64,000 nt of DNA from CAVYUC01 sp963783085 (GCA_963783085.1 CAWAMJ010000012.1:1-64000), one strand, 5' to 3'; positions 52,571-61,562 are shown, numbered from the stretch's first letter. Notes: a model not told the origin generated them from the letters alone. Translations and numbers: made by a program.

Positions 52571-53278
52571 TTATTCTTTTTTAATGGGTGGAAAATCCAA
52601 TTCTGCTCCTGTTTTCAACTTCCGGAAATTGGTCAGTTTATTTGCTCTTGCCACTTCAAGATAATGCCTTGGATCGTCATATACCGTGTTGCACATTAGT
52701 GGCAGGCTGTCGCCTTCTTTAACAATATGACGGCTGGTGAGGTCGGGCGATTGCAGGGCTTGTTCGATTATCTGAAACAGGCTGTCCTTATGTTCGTCAA
52801 AATTAACCGTAATGGTGGCCCTCAATGGTGTACCATTTTTTCTGTAGAGGCTGTAATTGATCGTGTAATCCTTTGCCACCGCTGTAACCACGTGAACCCC
52901 CCAGACTAAAAGAAGAAACCCCGGCCGGTGCAAAGCCCCCTTAAACCCGACGATCGTTTTAAAGAGCTCGATTTCAGCTATAACTTCTCGTTTATCGCCA
53001 CTGGCCCCGGTGCCGTCGATCAGGAATTCAAAAGAAAACCTGCGAGGCTGTATCCGGTTGAACCTGTTGTCTGCCCCGGTGGCGCCAATGGCCTGTACGG
53101 CATTGTATATAATGCTATGCTTTTCGTCAAATTTTTCCGGGTTAAACTGCACGACATACGGCGGCCCTGTAGGCAACGGTACAGGCGTTGCTTTTTTTAA
53201 CGGGATAATGGTAAGCTTATCCAGCGCGGGCACGATATTCATTATACTGGAAAGGTTTCCGGTAACTTTAGGGAACAT
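52571..53278 (-). CDS. eCIS hub protein with LysM (Afp7-like)
   Basis: 235 residues. The N-terminal part (TGPPYVVQFNPEKFDEKHSI) and FSFEFLIDGTGASGDKREVI match the gp53/Afp7-like hub family. A C-terminal LysM-type unit follows (RHIVKEGDSLPLMCNTVYDD and PRHYLEVARANKLTNFRKLK). The LysM unit ties hub, spike and baseplate together rather than binding cell wall in known particles. It begins one base after the DUF5908 stop and ends 10 bp before the spike gene. Confidence 0.85.
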   Translation of the reverse strand: MFPKVTGNLSSIMNIVPALDKLTIIPLKKATPVPLPTGPPYVVQFNPEKFDEKHSIIYNAVQAIGATGADNRFNRIQPRRFSFEFLIDGTGASGDKREVIAEIELFKTIVGFKGALHRPGFLLLVWGVHVVTAVAKDYTINYSLYRKNGTPLRATITVNFDEHKDSLFQIIEQALQSPDLTSRHIVKEGDSLPLMCNTVYDDPRHYLEVARANKLTNFRKLKTGAELDFPPIKKE

Positions 53279-53279
53279 A

Positions 53280-53447
53280 CTATCTTTCTTTTTTTCGTTT
53301 CAATTGTTCATTCACCAAACGGGCAACTTCACTTTCGCAGCAGGATTCCTTTCCTGAACTACCGTTGAGGCTGTCGGTTTGCGGGTCATCCTGCCCGGAG
53401 GGTTCTACCCTCGCCCTGATTATTAATTCGCGTATTTCTACCGGCAT
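53280..53447 (-). CDS. DUF5908 small eCIS protein (Afp6-like)
   Basis: A 55-residue protein: MPVEIRELIIRARVEPSGQD at the N-terminus, a linker with a Cys-Cys pair (GKESCCESEV) and a basic C-terminus (LVNEQLKRKKER). The MPVEI-R-E-L-I-I-R start is the hallmark of DUF5908 proteins, always found between tube and hub genes of injection systems. It is 4 bp after the second tube gene and 1 bp before the LysM hub gene. Its exact structural role is not established. Confidence 0.85.
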   Translation of the reverse strand: MPVEIRELIIRARVEPSGQDDPQTDSLNGSSGKESCCESEVARLVNEQLKRKKER

Positions 53448-53451
53448 ATCT

Positions 53452-53907
53452 TTACATTATTCTAAAATACTGATAGGCAAGTTCAAGCGTTTCGATCACC
53501 AGTTTGCTTTCCTCTGCATTAAAATCCGAAATGGACCACTTTTGCGGCCACGCGTGTACAAAACGATAAGTGGCCAAAGGCTCGTGTTTTTCGTTCAACA
53601 GCATTACCAGTACGGTTGCGGTGGTCACTTCCATGGTTTCGATGGAATCTTTTACCCATTGAAGGAGTTTTGAGCCTTCTTTTAGCATTCCTCTTTTAAG
53701 CACCAGGTTCGAAAACTTGCTCCGTACCGGGAGTCGGTAATCAAACCGGTTTTCGCCGCCTACCTTTTTCGATATGGTTTCTATTTCCACCGATAAACCG
53801 GATACCTCCTGAAAATAGGCTTCCTGCCCATCCAGGTCGGGGTTATCCTGAAACTCGATCCTGAAATGAAACCCAACCGGTGGAAAATAATCGGCAGCCA
53901 TAGGCAT
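53452..53907 (-). CDS. eCIS tube protein 2 (Afp5-like)
   Basis: 151 residues of the T4 gp19-like tube family: PPVGFHFRIEF, EAYFQEVSGLSVEIETISKK, NLVLKRGMLKEG and the closing ESKLVIETLELAYQYFRIM. It is clearly homologous to the upstream tube gene but diverged, like Afp5/Pvc5, which initiates tube assembly on the hub. Its start overlaps the preceding stop by one base (TAATG). Which of the two tube genes makes the main tube is inferred from order only. Confidence 0.88.
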   Translation of the reverse strand: MPMAADYFPPVGFHFRIEFQDNPDLDGQEAYFQEVSGLSVEIETISKKVGGENRFDYRLPVRSKFSNLVLKRGMLKEGSKLLQWVKDSIETMEVTTATVLVMLLNEKHEPLATYRFVHAWPQKWSISDFNAEESKLVIETLELAYQYFRIM

Positions 53908-54356
53908 TATTCGTTTTGAATTACTAAACCCTCGTGCACCAGTTCGATGGACTCGATGGCTACTTCGTTTCCGTCAGCCTTCAAATCGGTGGATTGCACT
54001 TTGGTTGGCCATGCTTTTTTAACTTTCCATACCACTACCGGAGCATGGTTTTCGTCCAGCAGTTTTATGGTTATATCACGACGATAGATGGAGCCCGGAG
54101 AATTGCCTTCTTCAAACAACTTGGTTTCTTTCCACCAGTCAAAATATTCGTTGTCCGATTTGAAGGTTCCCCTTTTCAACGTAATGTTGCTGTACTTCGT
54201 CAATCCCGGCTGTTTTGTTTTATTATATTCGGGACTGGCGCCATGCCGGTATTCAATTACTTCAGTTTCAACGTCGAGACCCGAAACTTCTGTAAAACCT
54301 ATTATTGTTCCGCCCCAGTCTACCTGGAAATGAAACTTTGGCAAAGGGTATTCCAT
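53907..54356 (-). CDS. eCIS main tube protein (Afp1-like)
   Basis: 149 residues of the phage tail tube family with GTIIGFTEVSGLDVETEVIE, the Y-R-H-G loop, NITLKRGTFKSDNEYFDWW and a C-terminal NEVAIESIELVHEGLVI. It is expected to stack as hexameric rings into the inner tube that carries cargo. It follows the sheath gene after 30 bp and is coupled to the second tube gene. Family call is firm. Confidence 0.9.
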   Translation of the reverse strand: MEYPLPKFHFQVDWGGTIIGFTEVSGLDVETEVIEYRHGASPEYNKTKQPGLTKYSNITLKRGTFKSDNEYFDWWKETKLFEEGNSPGSIYRRDITIKLLDENHAPVVVWKVKKAWPTKVQSTDLKADGNEVAIESIELVHEGLVIQNE

Positions 54357-54386
54357 AATATTGATATTTTAAATCGTTTATATTTA

Positions 54387-55859
54387 TTATGCACCCGGCA
54401 GTTTATGCATAAAGCGAAGGATAATAAATTCAGCCGGACGTACGGCAGCCATTCCAATTTCAACGATAAGCCTTCCATTCAGGATATCCTGGGCCGTCAT
54501 GGTTTGTCCAAGCCCTACACGCACAAAGAAGGCGTCTTCAGGTTTGGCCCCCTGCAGAGCGCCAAGGTTCCATTGCACGGTTAAGAAGTTTTCTATCATT
54601 GCTCGTATGGTATTCCAAGTATTGGCGTCATTCGGTTCAAAAACAAAACGATAGGTGGCTTTTTTAACCGATTCTTCCACGAAATTAAAGAAACGGCGAA
54701 CGGGTACATATCGCCATTCATTATCATTTCCATGAAGGGTACGGGCTCCCCAAACAAGTATGCCCCGCCCGGTGAAGGTGCGTATAGCATTCACGGATTT
54801 GCCGGCGTTTGGATCCACGTTCATATCTTCCTGCATGTCGTCAGTAATCTTTACCATCGGCTTTATAACTTGCGCCACAGATACATTTGCGGGCGCCTTC
54901 CATACGCCCCGGTTTTTGTCGACACGGGCGTAAATACCGGCGATGGCGGCACTGGGCGGCAGAACAACGGAAATATCAGCAACGGCGTTGCCGATTTGTA
55001 TGGCAAGAAGATTTTCTGTAATACCGGCTAAATTGTCGGGCAGTGCCGAGCTTGGATCCTGGGATGCACTTCCATCGGCCAAAACCCGGCTGTGACTTAT
55101 ACCAATTTCGTCCTCGTGGCCATCAAACGGAATGTCGATGGTGGTTTCAAGATATGGGTAATAAGATGCACCGTAAAGGCCGTAATCGCCCAGATTGCTG
55201 TTTTGTTGAAAATCAGAAATATTCGAAGCGGCAGCCGATCTACTGGTAACTGCGTCGTCTGATTGCGGTACGTCCAGAATAACAAAACGATCTTTTAATT
55301 TATTACACTGATCAAGAGCGTGGGCATAAATACCGTCATAGTTATCATCGGATGAGGCTTCGGGAACAACGATAAGCGTGACTTCGTCTTCTACCTCTAA
55401 AGCGTCAATTCCGCCCATTAGTTTTGAATCGTTGACAGCGCCGTATCCACCCACCGAAACAATGTAACAATCGCCGCCTCCATTATCAAAAAAGTGTTTA
55501 ACGGCAAAATACATGTTGTGCGTTGGCATGATATAATCATTCCCCGTAATAGATCTGCTAATCAGTGTTGAACCAGTGACAGTACTGGAAGAATCTGTAA
55601 TATCCTGTACGGTATCAACAACTGTAACGTTAATGCCCAAATCGCCCGGCGCCTGAGGACCGCCGAAAAAGTCCAGGTATTCCTGAAACGATGCAATTTT
55701 CACAGCTTTCGGATTATCGCTTCCCTCCGGACTACCCGTTTCCGTATACCCTATAAAAGCCGGTACAGCAGTTTCAACTGCCACTACTGAGGGCGGAAGT
55801 AACGACACCTCGTCGATATAAACGCCCGGTGTTCTTAAGTTATTTATGTTTAGTGCCAT
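54387..55859 (-). CDS. eCIS contractile sheath protein
   Basis: 490 residues. The N-terminus NNLRTPGVYIDEVSLLPPSV followed by AFIGYTE is the standard sheath start, and the C-terminal domain (GRGILVWGARTLHG, YVPVRRFFNFVEESVKKATY, NGRLIVEIGMAAVRPAEFII) is the conserved sheath core. This is the only sheath gene, whereas Afp and PVC have three. The sheath contracts to drive the tube. It lies 12 bp after the unknown protein gene. Confidence 0.94.
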   Translation of the reverse strand: MALNINNLRTPGVYIDEVSLLPPSVVAVETAVPAFIGYTETGSPEGSDNPKAVKIASFQEYLDFFGGPQAPGDLGINVTVVDTVQDITDSSSTVTGSTLISRSITGNDYIMPTHNMYFAVKHFFDNGGGDCYIVSVGGYGAVNDSKLMGGIDALEVEDEVTLIVVPEASSDDNYDGIYAHALDQCNKLKDRFVILDVPQSDDAVTSRSAAASNISDFQQNSNLGDYGLYGASYYPYLETTIDIPFDGHEDEIGISHSRVLADGSASQDPSSALPDNLAGITENLLAIQIGNAVADISVVLPPSAAIAGIYARVDKNRGVWKAPANVSVAQVIKPMVKITDDMQEDMNVDPNAGKSVNAIRTFTGRGILVWGARTLHGNDNEWRYVPVRRFFNFVEESVKKATYRFVFEPNDANTWNTIRAMIENFLTVQWNLGALQGAKPEDAFFVRVGLGQTMTAQDILNGRLIVEIGMAAVRPAEFIILRFMHKLPGA

Positions 55860-55871
55860 AATTACTGGAAT

Positions 55872-56657
55872 TTAAGTTTCTTCTAATTTTATATTATATC
55901 GTATCGCTTTTGCATAATCGGTGAATTCATTTTTGTAAACCTGAATTATAGCGAATGATGATTCACCTAAAAATTCTGAACCGGCATATATAGTTTCTTT
56001 GGGATTGCCACTTCCGACCTGTTCAAATTCATAAGCTCCTGTAGCAAGCGCAACATTTGCGGCTGGTTTTGTGGCAGACAGGTTAAAAGTAATATTATCG
56101 TTTGGAATTGGCCTTACAGGACTGAATACCAAATCTGTAACTCCATTTCTTTTGGTGTATGTAAATTCGTTTTCAACTAAAGAAGCCAAATCGTCACTGC
56201 CGGCAGTTGAATTTACAGCAATGTCCATCTCGTTCATTTCAACCGTTGGACTAACTTCTGAAATTGGAATAATCGTCTGATCGATTTCCAAACTTTCATT
56301 TAAATTGTCAAAATAAAAAAATCTCCTTCTGCCAAAATATTCAGGCAATTCAGCCTCAGGATCATTGCTGTATGGATCGATATGGGAAAATAACAAGGAA
56401 TTTTTTAATTGTAATATAAAATTGAACGCAGTCAACGTGTTTATTCTAAAAACCGTTTCAACGGTTTGGTCATCATTAATACGCTTTTCAGAAATAATCG
56501 TACCTCCATTTTCAGACTTTTTAAATATGAGGTGGTATTTGTCCAATAGTTTCTTACATGTATGTGACGGTGTTATAACAAAATCATTTGGATTCAACTT
56601 TTTAGGATAGAATACCTTAAAGCTAAACAAAGGATCGTATTTCCAAATTACTTTCAT
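55872..56657 (-). CDS. eCIS-associated protein of unknown function
   Basis: 261 residues, unrecognised. The N-terminal half begins MKVIWKYDPLFSFKVFYPKK, with an aromatic-rich strand pattern; the middle has YFGRRRFFYFDNLNESLEID, and the C-terminal half contains a beta domain (FSPVRPIPNDNITFNLSATK) ending FTDYAKAIRYNIKLEE. It lies between the DUF4255 and sheath genes with gaps of 2 and 12 bp, so it is firmly part of the operon. A structural role at the sheath or cap end is the simplest idea, but nothing in the sequence proves it. Confidence 0.6.
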   Translation of the reverse strand: MKVIWKYDPLFSFKVFYPKKLNPNDFVITPSHTCKKLLDKYHLIFKKSENGGTIISEKRINDDQTVETVFRINTLTAFNFILQLKNSLLFSHIDPYSNDPEAELPEYFGRRRFFYFDNLNESLEIDQTIIPISEVSPTVEMNEMDIAVNSTAGSDDLASLVENEFTYTKRNGVTDLVFSPVRPIPNDNITFNLSATKPAANVALATGAYEFEQVGSGNPKETIYAGSEFLGESSFAIIQVYKNEFTDYAKAIRYNIKLEET

Positions 56658-56659
56658 TT

Positions 56660-57274
56660 TTATTTCCCGTTTGGTTCAGCGCCTATTGCTTCAATTGGTT
56701 TTTGCATCGTCGCCTCACCTTCTTGTATTACCAGCATCCTCATTTGATACATAACTGATGGAATATATTTACCTCCCAAAATACCCCACAGCTGATTGAG
56801 TTCATCAAAATTCATAGAGTACAAATCGAATATTAACTTCTGTATACCAGGCAGGTCGACATTAAATTCATCTCCGACTAATTCCTGTAAATACTCCGGC
56901 GTAAAAACATAATGCCGCTGAAAAAAACCTATAATTTTACTTATCGAGCTAAGTGAGTCCATGTATGCAGTTCGATTGGCGCCAAAAAGAATATAAATAT
57001 TCAACCAGATTTCATGTGGTTTTTCTTCAACAACAGCAACACCGTTATCGTCAACAGATGCTTTTCTGTAGGAAAGGTTTCTGAATGTTCTCTCCTGTGT
57101 AATATTTACAACTGAAACAATTAATTTATCAGATAATGTTGCAGAAGATGTATCCTGATATGCATCAACAAAAGCAATATTTCCCGGAACTACCTGCGGT
57201 TCCTGACTCACTCCAGGAATATCAAAATCGTTGTTTATTGCCTTTATTAAGTACTCAATTGCCGCTTTAATCAC
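56660..57274 (-). CDS. DUF4255 tube terminator/cap protein (Afp16-like)
   Basis: 204 residues. MIKAAIEYLIKAINNDFDIP, IVSVVNITQERTFRNL and PHEIWLNIYILFGANRTAYM are the DUF4255 hallmarks; the family caps the far end of the tube and sheath. The start is a GTG at 57274, since an in-frame stop lies just upstream and the nearby ATG is out of frame. It is the first gene of the long minus-strand unit, with about 400 bp of non-coding DNA upstream where the promoter must lie. Confidence 0.9.
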   Translation of the reverse strand: MIKAAIEYLIKAINNDFDIPGVSQEPQVVPGNIAFVDAYQDTSSATLSDKLIVSVVNITQERTFRNLSYRKASVDDNGVAVVEEKPHEIWLNIYILFGANRTAYMDSLSSISKIIGFFQRHYVFTPEYLQELVGDEFNVDLPGIQKLIFDLYSMNFDELNQLWGILGGKYIPSVMYQMRMLVIQEGEATMQKPIEAIGAEPNGK

Positions 57275-57682
57275 TGAATTCTGTTTTAATTTCTACCATG
57301 TTTGCTAACTGATTATAACCGCTCCGCCCTCTCAGTCACAAAAAATCTTGTCTTAAGATTCCTAGTTAGTTTTTGAAGCTATATAGCTAAAAATTATTTG
57401 TTTAAACTTTGCAATCATCAAAAAAAATTAAAATAACCGCTTGCAAGTGGTTTATATGAAACTGGTTCATACCATTCGTGAAATTAATAGATGTACGTCC
57501 TCTGGCGAATACTAAAGAAACTGGTTTAATCAGAAACGATATAATGGTTAACGAAAGTTACAACATTTATGTAGTAAAAGTCAATAGCGTAGTAACACCT
57601 CTATCAGACTAAGTTTAATATTATATTGAAAATCAATATGGTAACAGCACAAAAAAAATACTAATTTAACTTTTATTATATC
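57275..57682. other. Non-coding region upstream of eCIS operon
   Basis: About 400 AT-rich bases between dacB and the first injection-system gene, both on the minus strand. No gene is visible. On the minus strand a TTTG (57,419-57,422) and TAATTTTT (57,389-57,396) are 22 bp apart and loosely resemble a Bacteroidota promoter, leaving an untranslated leader of about 110 nt. CTTGTCTTAAGATTC and AGCTATATAGCT are short palindromes that could bind a regulator. All of this is tentative. Confidence 0.35.
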
Positions 57683-59119
57683 TTAAAATGATTTTTTAAT
57701 TTGAAAAAGCAATCGTTCTATTTCGCGGATTACTTTGGCGTGACCGCCTTTAAACTGATTCACCATGATTGAAAACGCCGCCTGTTTGCCGGAATTTAGT
57801 TGTAAATAGCCTGAATAACAGCGGACGCGCGTCATGGAGCCGCTTTTCACTTTTAGGGAATTTCCGGGAAAATACGAAGTATCAAAATAATATAATGTTC
57901 CTTCGCCGGGCGACGGCAGCGAATTGAAAAAAGTCTCTTTGTGCGGGCTTTTATTGGCCATATACAGAAGGATCTTCACGAAAACTTCAGGCGAAACAGC
58001 ATCGAAATGAGACAACCCGCTGCCGTCTTCCATGAAGTAGGAATCTTTGTCAATTCCGCTTTTGTTCCAAAAGTCCTGGATCAGTTCAATTCCATTTTCC
58101 CGATTGCCGGTTCCATTTTTTTCCAACGCAATTTGTTTTACCAGGTGTTCTGCAAAAAGATTGACACTTTCGTGATTTGTTACTTTAATAATTTCGGCTA
58201 GTGTTGGAGATTTCTGAACAAATATTTCATGAAAACCTTCCGGAGAAACTTTTTCAAATTTTACTGTGCCGGAAAGGGAAACACCGGCATTTTCGAGGTA
58301 TTGGATTAACTTTTCTGCCAGTATTTTTTCGGGAAACGGCATGGCCGCTTTTATGGTAAATTCATTCCGGTTTTTTGGAATGGTGCCGCGCACCACCCGC
58401 TGCAAATCGAACGGCCCGCCAAAAACATATGCGTGATCCCAATTGCTGTTATCGGAAAGCACTTCATTTTTAAGCTGCAAACCGGGAATTTTAGGATAAA
58501 CCGACATGATTTCTGTTTTTTTACCTGCTTCGTTTGGCGAACGAAAAGTAATTCGAAAAAGGTTATCGTAAACCGTAAAAGCGCCCGGTCCGGCGCCGTA
58601 GTAATTGCCCAAATCTTCCCAAATCCAGGTTGGCGGAATTTTTTCAGAATCGTAAGCCGATGCATCAAGCACCAGGTTCCCGCGTACGTTTGAAATTCCT
58701 GCCTGCCTGATTTTTTCAGTCCAAACATTCAGAAAATCAGGTTTTTCCTCCGCAAAATATTCCGATCCTAATGTTGGATCGCCACCGCCAATCAGAACTA
58801 AATCTCCTGTTAAAATTCCATTTTCCAAAGTTCCCGAGTAGCCAATTTTTGTTTGAAAGCGGTAATCTTCGCCCAGCATTTCAAGTGCTGCTGCCGAAGT
58901 TGCCAACTTTAAATTGGAAGCCGGAATCAACAATTTACGGGGATTAAATTCGAAAAGTATTTCACCTGACTCTACATCCGCCACCTGCATTCCAATCCAT
59001 GCATTTTTATAATCATCCTGACTGACAAAACTTTTGAATGTATTTTGGAAATTTTGCTGCGGATAAACAACCCCTGTAAAATGGCATATAAGAAAAAGCA
59101 GGAAAATGCGTAACTTCAT
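57683..59119 (-). CDS. dacB: D-Ala-D-Ala carboxypeptidase/endopeptidase (PBP4)
   Basis: About 478 residues with a signal peptide (MKLRIFLLFLICHFTGVVYP), a penicillin-binding S13-family peptidase. The active-site Ser is S68 in the S-x-x-K box PASNLK71; DGSGLSHFDAVSP holds the second motif, with Asp where Asn is usual, and VKSGSMTRVRCYSGYL is the K-S-G third motif. It trims or cleaves peptidoglycan peptides in the periplasm. The start is set at MKLRIFLL, since the upstream ATGs lack leader character. Its closeness to the injection system is probably incidental. Confidence 0.9.
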   Translation of the reverse strand: MKLRIFLLFLICHFTGVVYPQQNFQNTFKSFVSQDDYKNAWIGMQVADVESGEILFEFNPRKLLIPASNLKLATSAAALEMLGEDYRFQTKIGYSGTLENGILTGDLVLIGGGDPTLGSEYFAEEKPDFLNVWTEKIRQAGISNVRGNLVLDASAYDSEKIPPTWIWEDLGNYYGAGPGAFTVYDNLFRITFRSPNEAGKKTEIMSVYPKIPGLQLKNEVLSDNSNWDHAYVFGGPFDLQRVVRGTIPKNRNEFTIKAAMPFPEKILAEKLIQYLENAGVSLSGTVKFEKVSPEGFHEIFVQKSPTLAEIIKVTNHESVNLFAEHLVKQIALEKNGTGNRENGIELIQDFWNKSGIDKDSYFMEDGSGLSHFDAVSPEVFVKILLYMANKSPHKETFFNSLPSPGEGTLYYFDTSYFPGNSLKVKSGSMTRVRCYSGYLQLNSGKQAAFSIMVNQFKGGHAKVIREIERLLFQIKKSF

Positions 59120-59235
59120 TTTATTATTTTTGACATTCATAATAACGATATCGAACCGGTTCAGCATGAATTAATTTTCACAATTTACAAATTGTCTGTT
59201 TACTGCTGAAGGTTGATAAACAAAAGTTAACAAAA

Positions 59236-59616
59236 ATGTTAAGAACTATATTACTGGTGGGTACCGGCGGTTTTATCGGGAGTGTAATGCGTTACCTGGT
59301 GCAGATTTTTGTGGAGCGGGGACAAAGCAGCACATTTCCCTACGGCACACTCGCAGCCAATGTGGCGGGTAGTTTCATTATTGGTATCATTTACGCTCTG
59401 TCCGAAGAAGGCGATCTGCTGAATGCAGAATGGCGAATGTTTTTGGCTGTGGGTATTTGCGGCGGGTTTACAACTTTTTCGTCGTTTGCATACAATAACT
59501 TTACAATGTTAAGGGAACAATCTTTTTTGCAACTGCTTTTAAACGTTGGCGGCAGCATCTTTTTAGGGATACTGGCCGTTTATTTGGGTGTGGTTTTAAT
59601 ACGTTCAATCTTTTAA
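59236..59616 (+). CDS. crcB: Fluoride ion channel CrcB/FluC
   Basis: 126 residues with four membrane helices. Motifs are GTGGFIGSVMRYLVQ, the FPYGTLAANVAGSFIIGII helix with its polar Asn, and GICGGFTTFSSFAYN carrying the phenylalanine and Na+-site sequence of FluC. It lets fluoride leave the cytoplasm as a dual-topology dimer. The DUF190 gene begins 10 bp after it, a pairing often seen. No fluoride riboswitch is evident in the short upstream region. Confidence 0.95.
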   Translation: MLRTILLVGTGGFIGSVMRYLVQIFVERGQSSTFPYGTLAANVAGSFIIGIIYALSEEGDLLNAEWRMFLAVGICGGFTTFSSFAYNNFTMLREQSFLQLLLNVGGSIFLGILAVYLGVVLIRSIF

Positions 59617-59626
59617 ACCGAAAACA

Positions 59627-59995
59627 ATGAAAATCTCAGGAAGAGCCGGAGTTTTAAAGGTCTACATCGGCGAATCGGACAAAATCCACGGCCGTCCGTT
59701 GTACGAAGAAATCGTTTTTGCCGCCCGGAGTGCCGGGATTGCCGGGGCGACTGCATCCAAAGGAATGATGTCTTTTGGAGCAAGCCATTCCATTCATACC
59801 ATGAAAATTTTTGCGCTTTCAAGCGACATGCCCGTTTCCATAGAAATTGTGGACACGGTGGAAAAACTCGATGAATTTGCCAAAAAAGTTAATGAAATGA
59901 TGGAGCACAGTAAACGCGGCGGACTAATCACTTTCCAGGAAGTGGATGTTTTGAGGTACGAAATGGGTGAAAAATACCGATCCCAGGCGCATTAA
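59627..59995 (+). CDS. DUF190 family protein
   Basis: 122 residues of the DUF190 (UPF0166) family: AGVLKVYIGESDKIHGRPLY, ARSAGIAGATASKGMMSFG and the closing VDTVEKLDEFAKKVNEMM. The fold is ferredoxin-like and relates to PII-type signalling proteins. It is translated right after crcB and probably modulates the channel or senses a ligand linked to fluoride stress (inference from gene neighbourhood). It carries no signal peptide. Confidence 0.9.
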   Translation: MKISGRAGVLKVYIGESDKIHGRPLYEEIVFAARSAGIAGATASKGMMSFGASHSIHTMKIFALSSDMPVSIEIVDTVEKLDEFAKKVNEMMEHSKRGGLITFQEVDVLRYEMGEKYRSQAH

Positions 59996-60106
59996 CAGTT
60001 TTTCAGTATTTAAACAGTAGCAGAAATACTGGAAATTTTAAGTTAACCCTTTGTGAAATATGTAGAACACTGAGTTTTACACCTGCATTAAAACCAAACA
60101 AATTCA

Positions 60107-60114
60107 TATATTTG
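60107..60114 (+). promoter_or_regulatory. Candidate -7 element for eno
   Basis: TATATTTG fits TAnnTTTG and lies about 84 bp before the enolase start. No well-spaced -33 box is obvious. Confidence 0.35.
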
Positions 60115-60197
60115 GACTGCTTTAAACAATCGGGATTAACGTCCTGGTTTTCTGGCACAAACGAATTATTAAGTTGAACTATAAAAAACAATTTACA

Positions 60198-61499
60198 ATG
60201 CTAATTAGCGACATCAAAGCAAGAGAAATACTCGATTCTCGCGGAAATCCGACCATTGAAGTTGAAGTTTTACTGGAAAGTGGCGCCTTTGGCCGCGCAG
60301 CCGTTCCGTCAGGAGCTTCAACCGGTGAAAACGAAGCGATTGAATTGCGCGACAGCGATAAAAACCGCTACCTTGGAAAAGGTGTCTTGAAAGCGGTTGA
60401 GAATGTAAATGACATCATTGCAAAAGAATTGATCGGAATGGACGCTACCGACCAGGTAGCCATCGACAGAAAACTGATTGAACTCGACGGAACCAAAACA
60501 AAAGCAAAACTGGGCGCCAATGCTTTGCTCGGTGTTTCACTTGCAGTGGCAAAAGCAGCGGCAGAATATTCCGGCATTCCATTGTATCGGTACATTGGTG
60601 GCGTAAATGCAAAAACATTGCCGGTGCCGATGATGAACATCATAAACGGCGGTTCGCACTCCGACGCACCGATTGCTTTCCAGGAATTTATGATCCGCCC
60701 GATTGGCGCCGCATCGTTCCACGAAGGGTTAAGAATGGGCGCTGAAGTTTTTCACCATCTGAAAAAAGTATTAAAAGGCCGCGGACTGAGCACTGCTGTT
60801 GGCGACGAAGGCGGATTCGCTCCTGCACTGGAAGGTACCGAAGACGCGCTGAACAGTATTATTGAAGCCATTCGAAATGCTGGTTATATCCCCGGCCGCG
60901 CAGAAGACGGCGGCGATGTATCCATTGCACTCGATTGCGCTGCTTCTGAATTTTACGTTGACGGCATTTACGATTATACCAAATTTGAAGGCGAAGGCGC
61001 TGCAAAACGCACCAGCGAAGAACAAGCGGATTATCTGGCTGAATTAATTTCCAAATTCCCGATTGATTCCATTGAAGATGGAATGAATGAAAGTGACTGG
61101 GATGGTTTTGTTCTGCTCAACAAGAAAATCGGCGACCGGTGCCAATTGGTTGGCGACGATTTGTTTGTGACCAATGTTGAATACCTGAAAAAGGGAATTG
61201 AAATGGGCGCAGCTAATTCCATTCTTATCAAAGTGAACCAGATTGGTACGCTTACCGAAACACTGGATGCCATTGAAATGGCGCACCGTGCAGGTTACAC
61301 CTCAGTTACTTCGCACCGCTCGGGCGAAACCGAAGATGCAACCATTGCCGACATTGCAGTGGCTACCAATTCGGGCCAGATTAAAACCGGTTCGCTAAGC
61401 CGCTCCGACCGCATGGCAAAATACAACCAGCTACTTCGCATTGAAGAAGAATTGGGCGAAAATGCTGTTTACGGGTACAAAAAAGTATACAGGAAGTAG
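60198..61499 (+). CDS. eno: Enolase
   Basis: 433 residues. It converts 2-phosphoglycerate to phosphoenolpyruvate in glycolysis. Landmarks are IKAREILDSRGNPTIEVEVL, the mobile loop PSGASTGENEA, NGGSHSDAPIAFQEFMIRP, TAVGDEGGFAP with the catalytic Glu, metal ligands in LVGDDLFVTN, the catalytic Lys in SILIKVNQIGT, and TSHRSGETEDATIAD. The start is the ATG of MLISDIK at 60198. A very strong terminator follows. Confidence 0.97.
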   Translation: MLISDIKAREILDSRGNPTIEVEVLLESGAFGRAAVPSGASTGENEAIELRDSDKNRYLGKGVLKAVENVNDIIAKELIGMDATDQVAIDRKLIELDGTKTKAKLGANALLGVSLAVAKAAAEYSGIPLYRYIGGVNAKTLPVPMMNIINGGSHSDAPIAFQEFMIRPIGAASFHEGLRMGAEVFHHLKKVLKGRGLSTAVGDEGGFAPALEGTEDALNSIIEAIRNAGYIPGRAEDGGDVSIALDCAASEFYVDGIYDYTKFEGEGAAKRTSEEQADYLAELISKFPIDSIEDGMNESDWDGFVLLNKKIGDRCQLVGDDLFVTNVEYLKKGIEMGAANSILIKVNQIGTLTETLDAIEMAHRAGYTSVTSHRSGETEDATIADIAVATNSGQIKTGSLSRSDRMAKYNQLLRIEEELGENAVYGYKKVYRK

Positions 61500-61522
61500 T
61501 ACCTGGCAAGAACAAATAATTC

Positions 61523-61562
61523 AAAAAACCGCTTTTCGAAATCAATCGAAAAGCGGTTTTTT
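61523..61562 (+). terminator. Strong rho-independent terminator after eno
   Basis: A perfect 17-bp stem: AAAAAACCGCTTTTCGA pairs with TCGAAAAGCGGTTTTTT around AATCAA, and the T-run continues after it. It starts 24 bp after the enolase stop. Confidence 0.93.

Noticed and set aside
31270..57274. Prophage or type VI secretion system
   Set aside because: No capsid, portal, terminase or integrase genes and no TssJLM membrane complex; DUF4255, DUF5908, Afp15-type ATPase and DUF4157 cargo indicate an eCIS.
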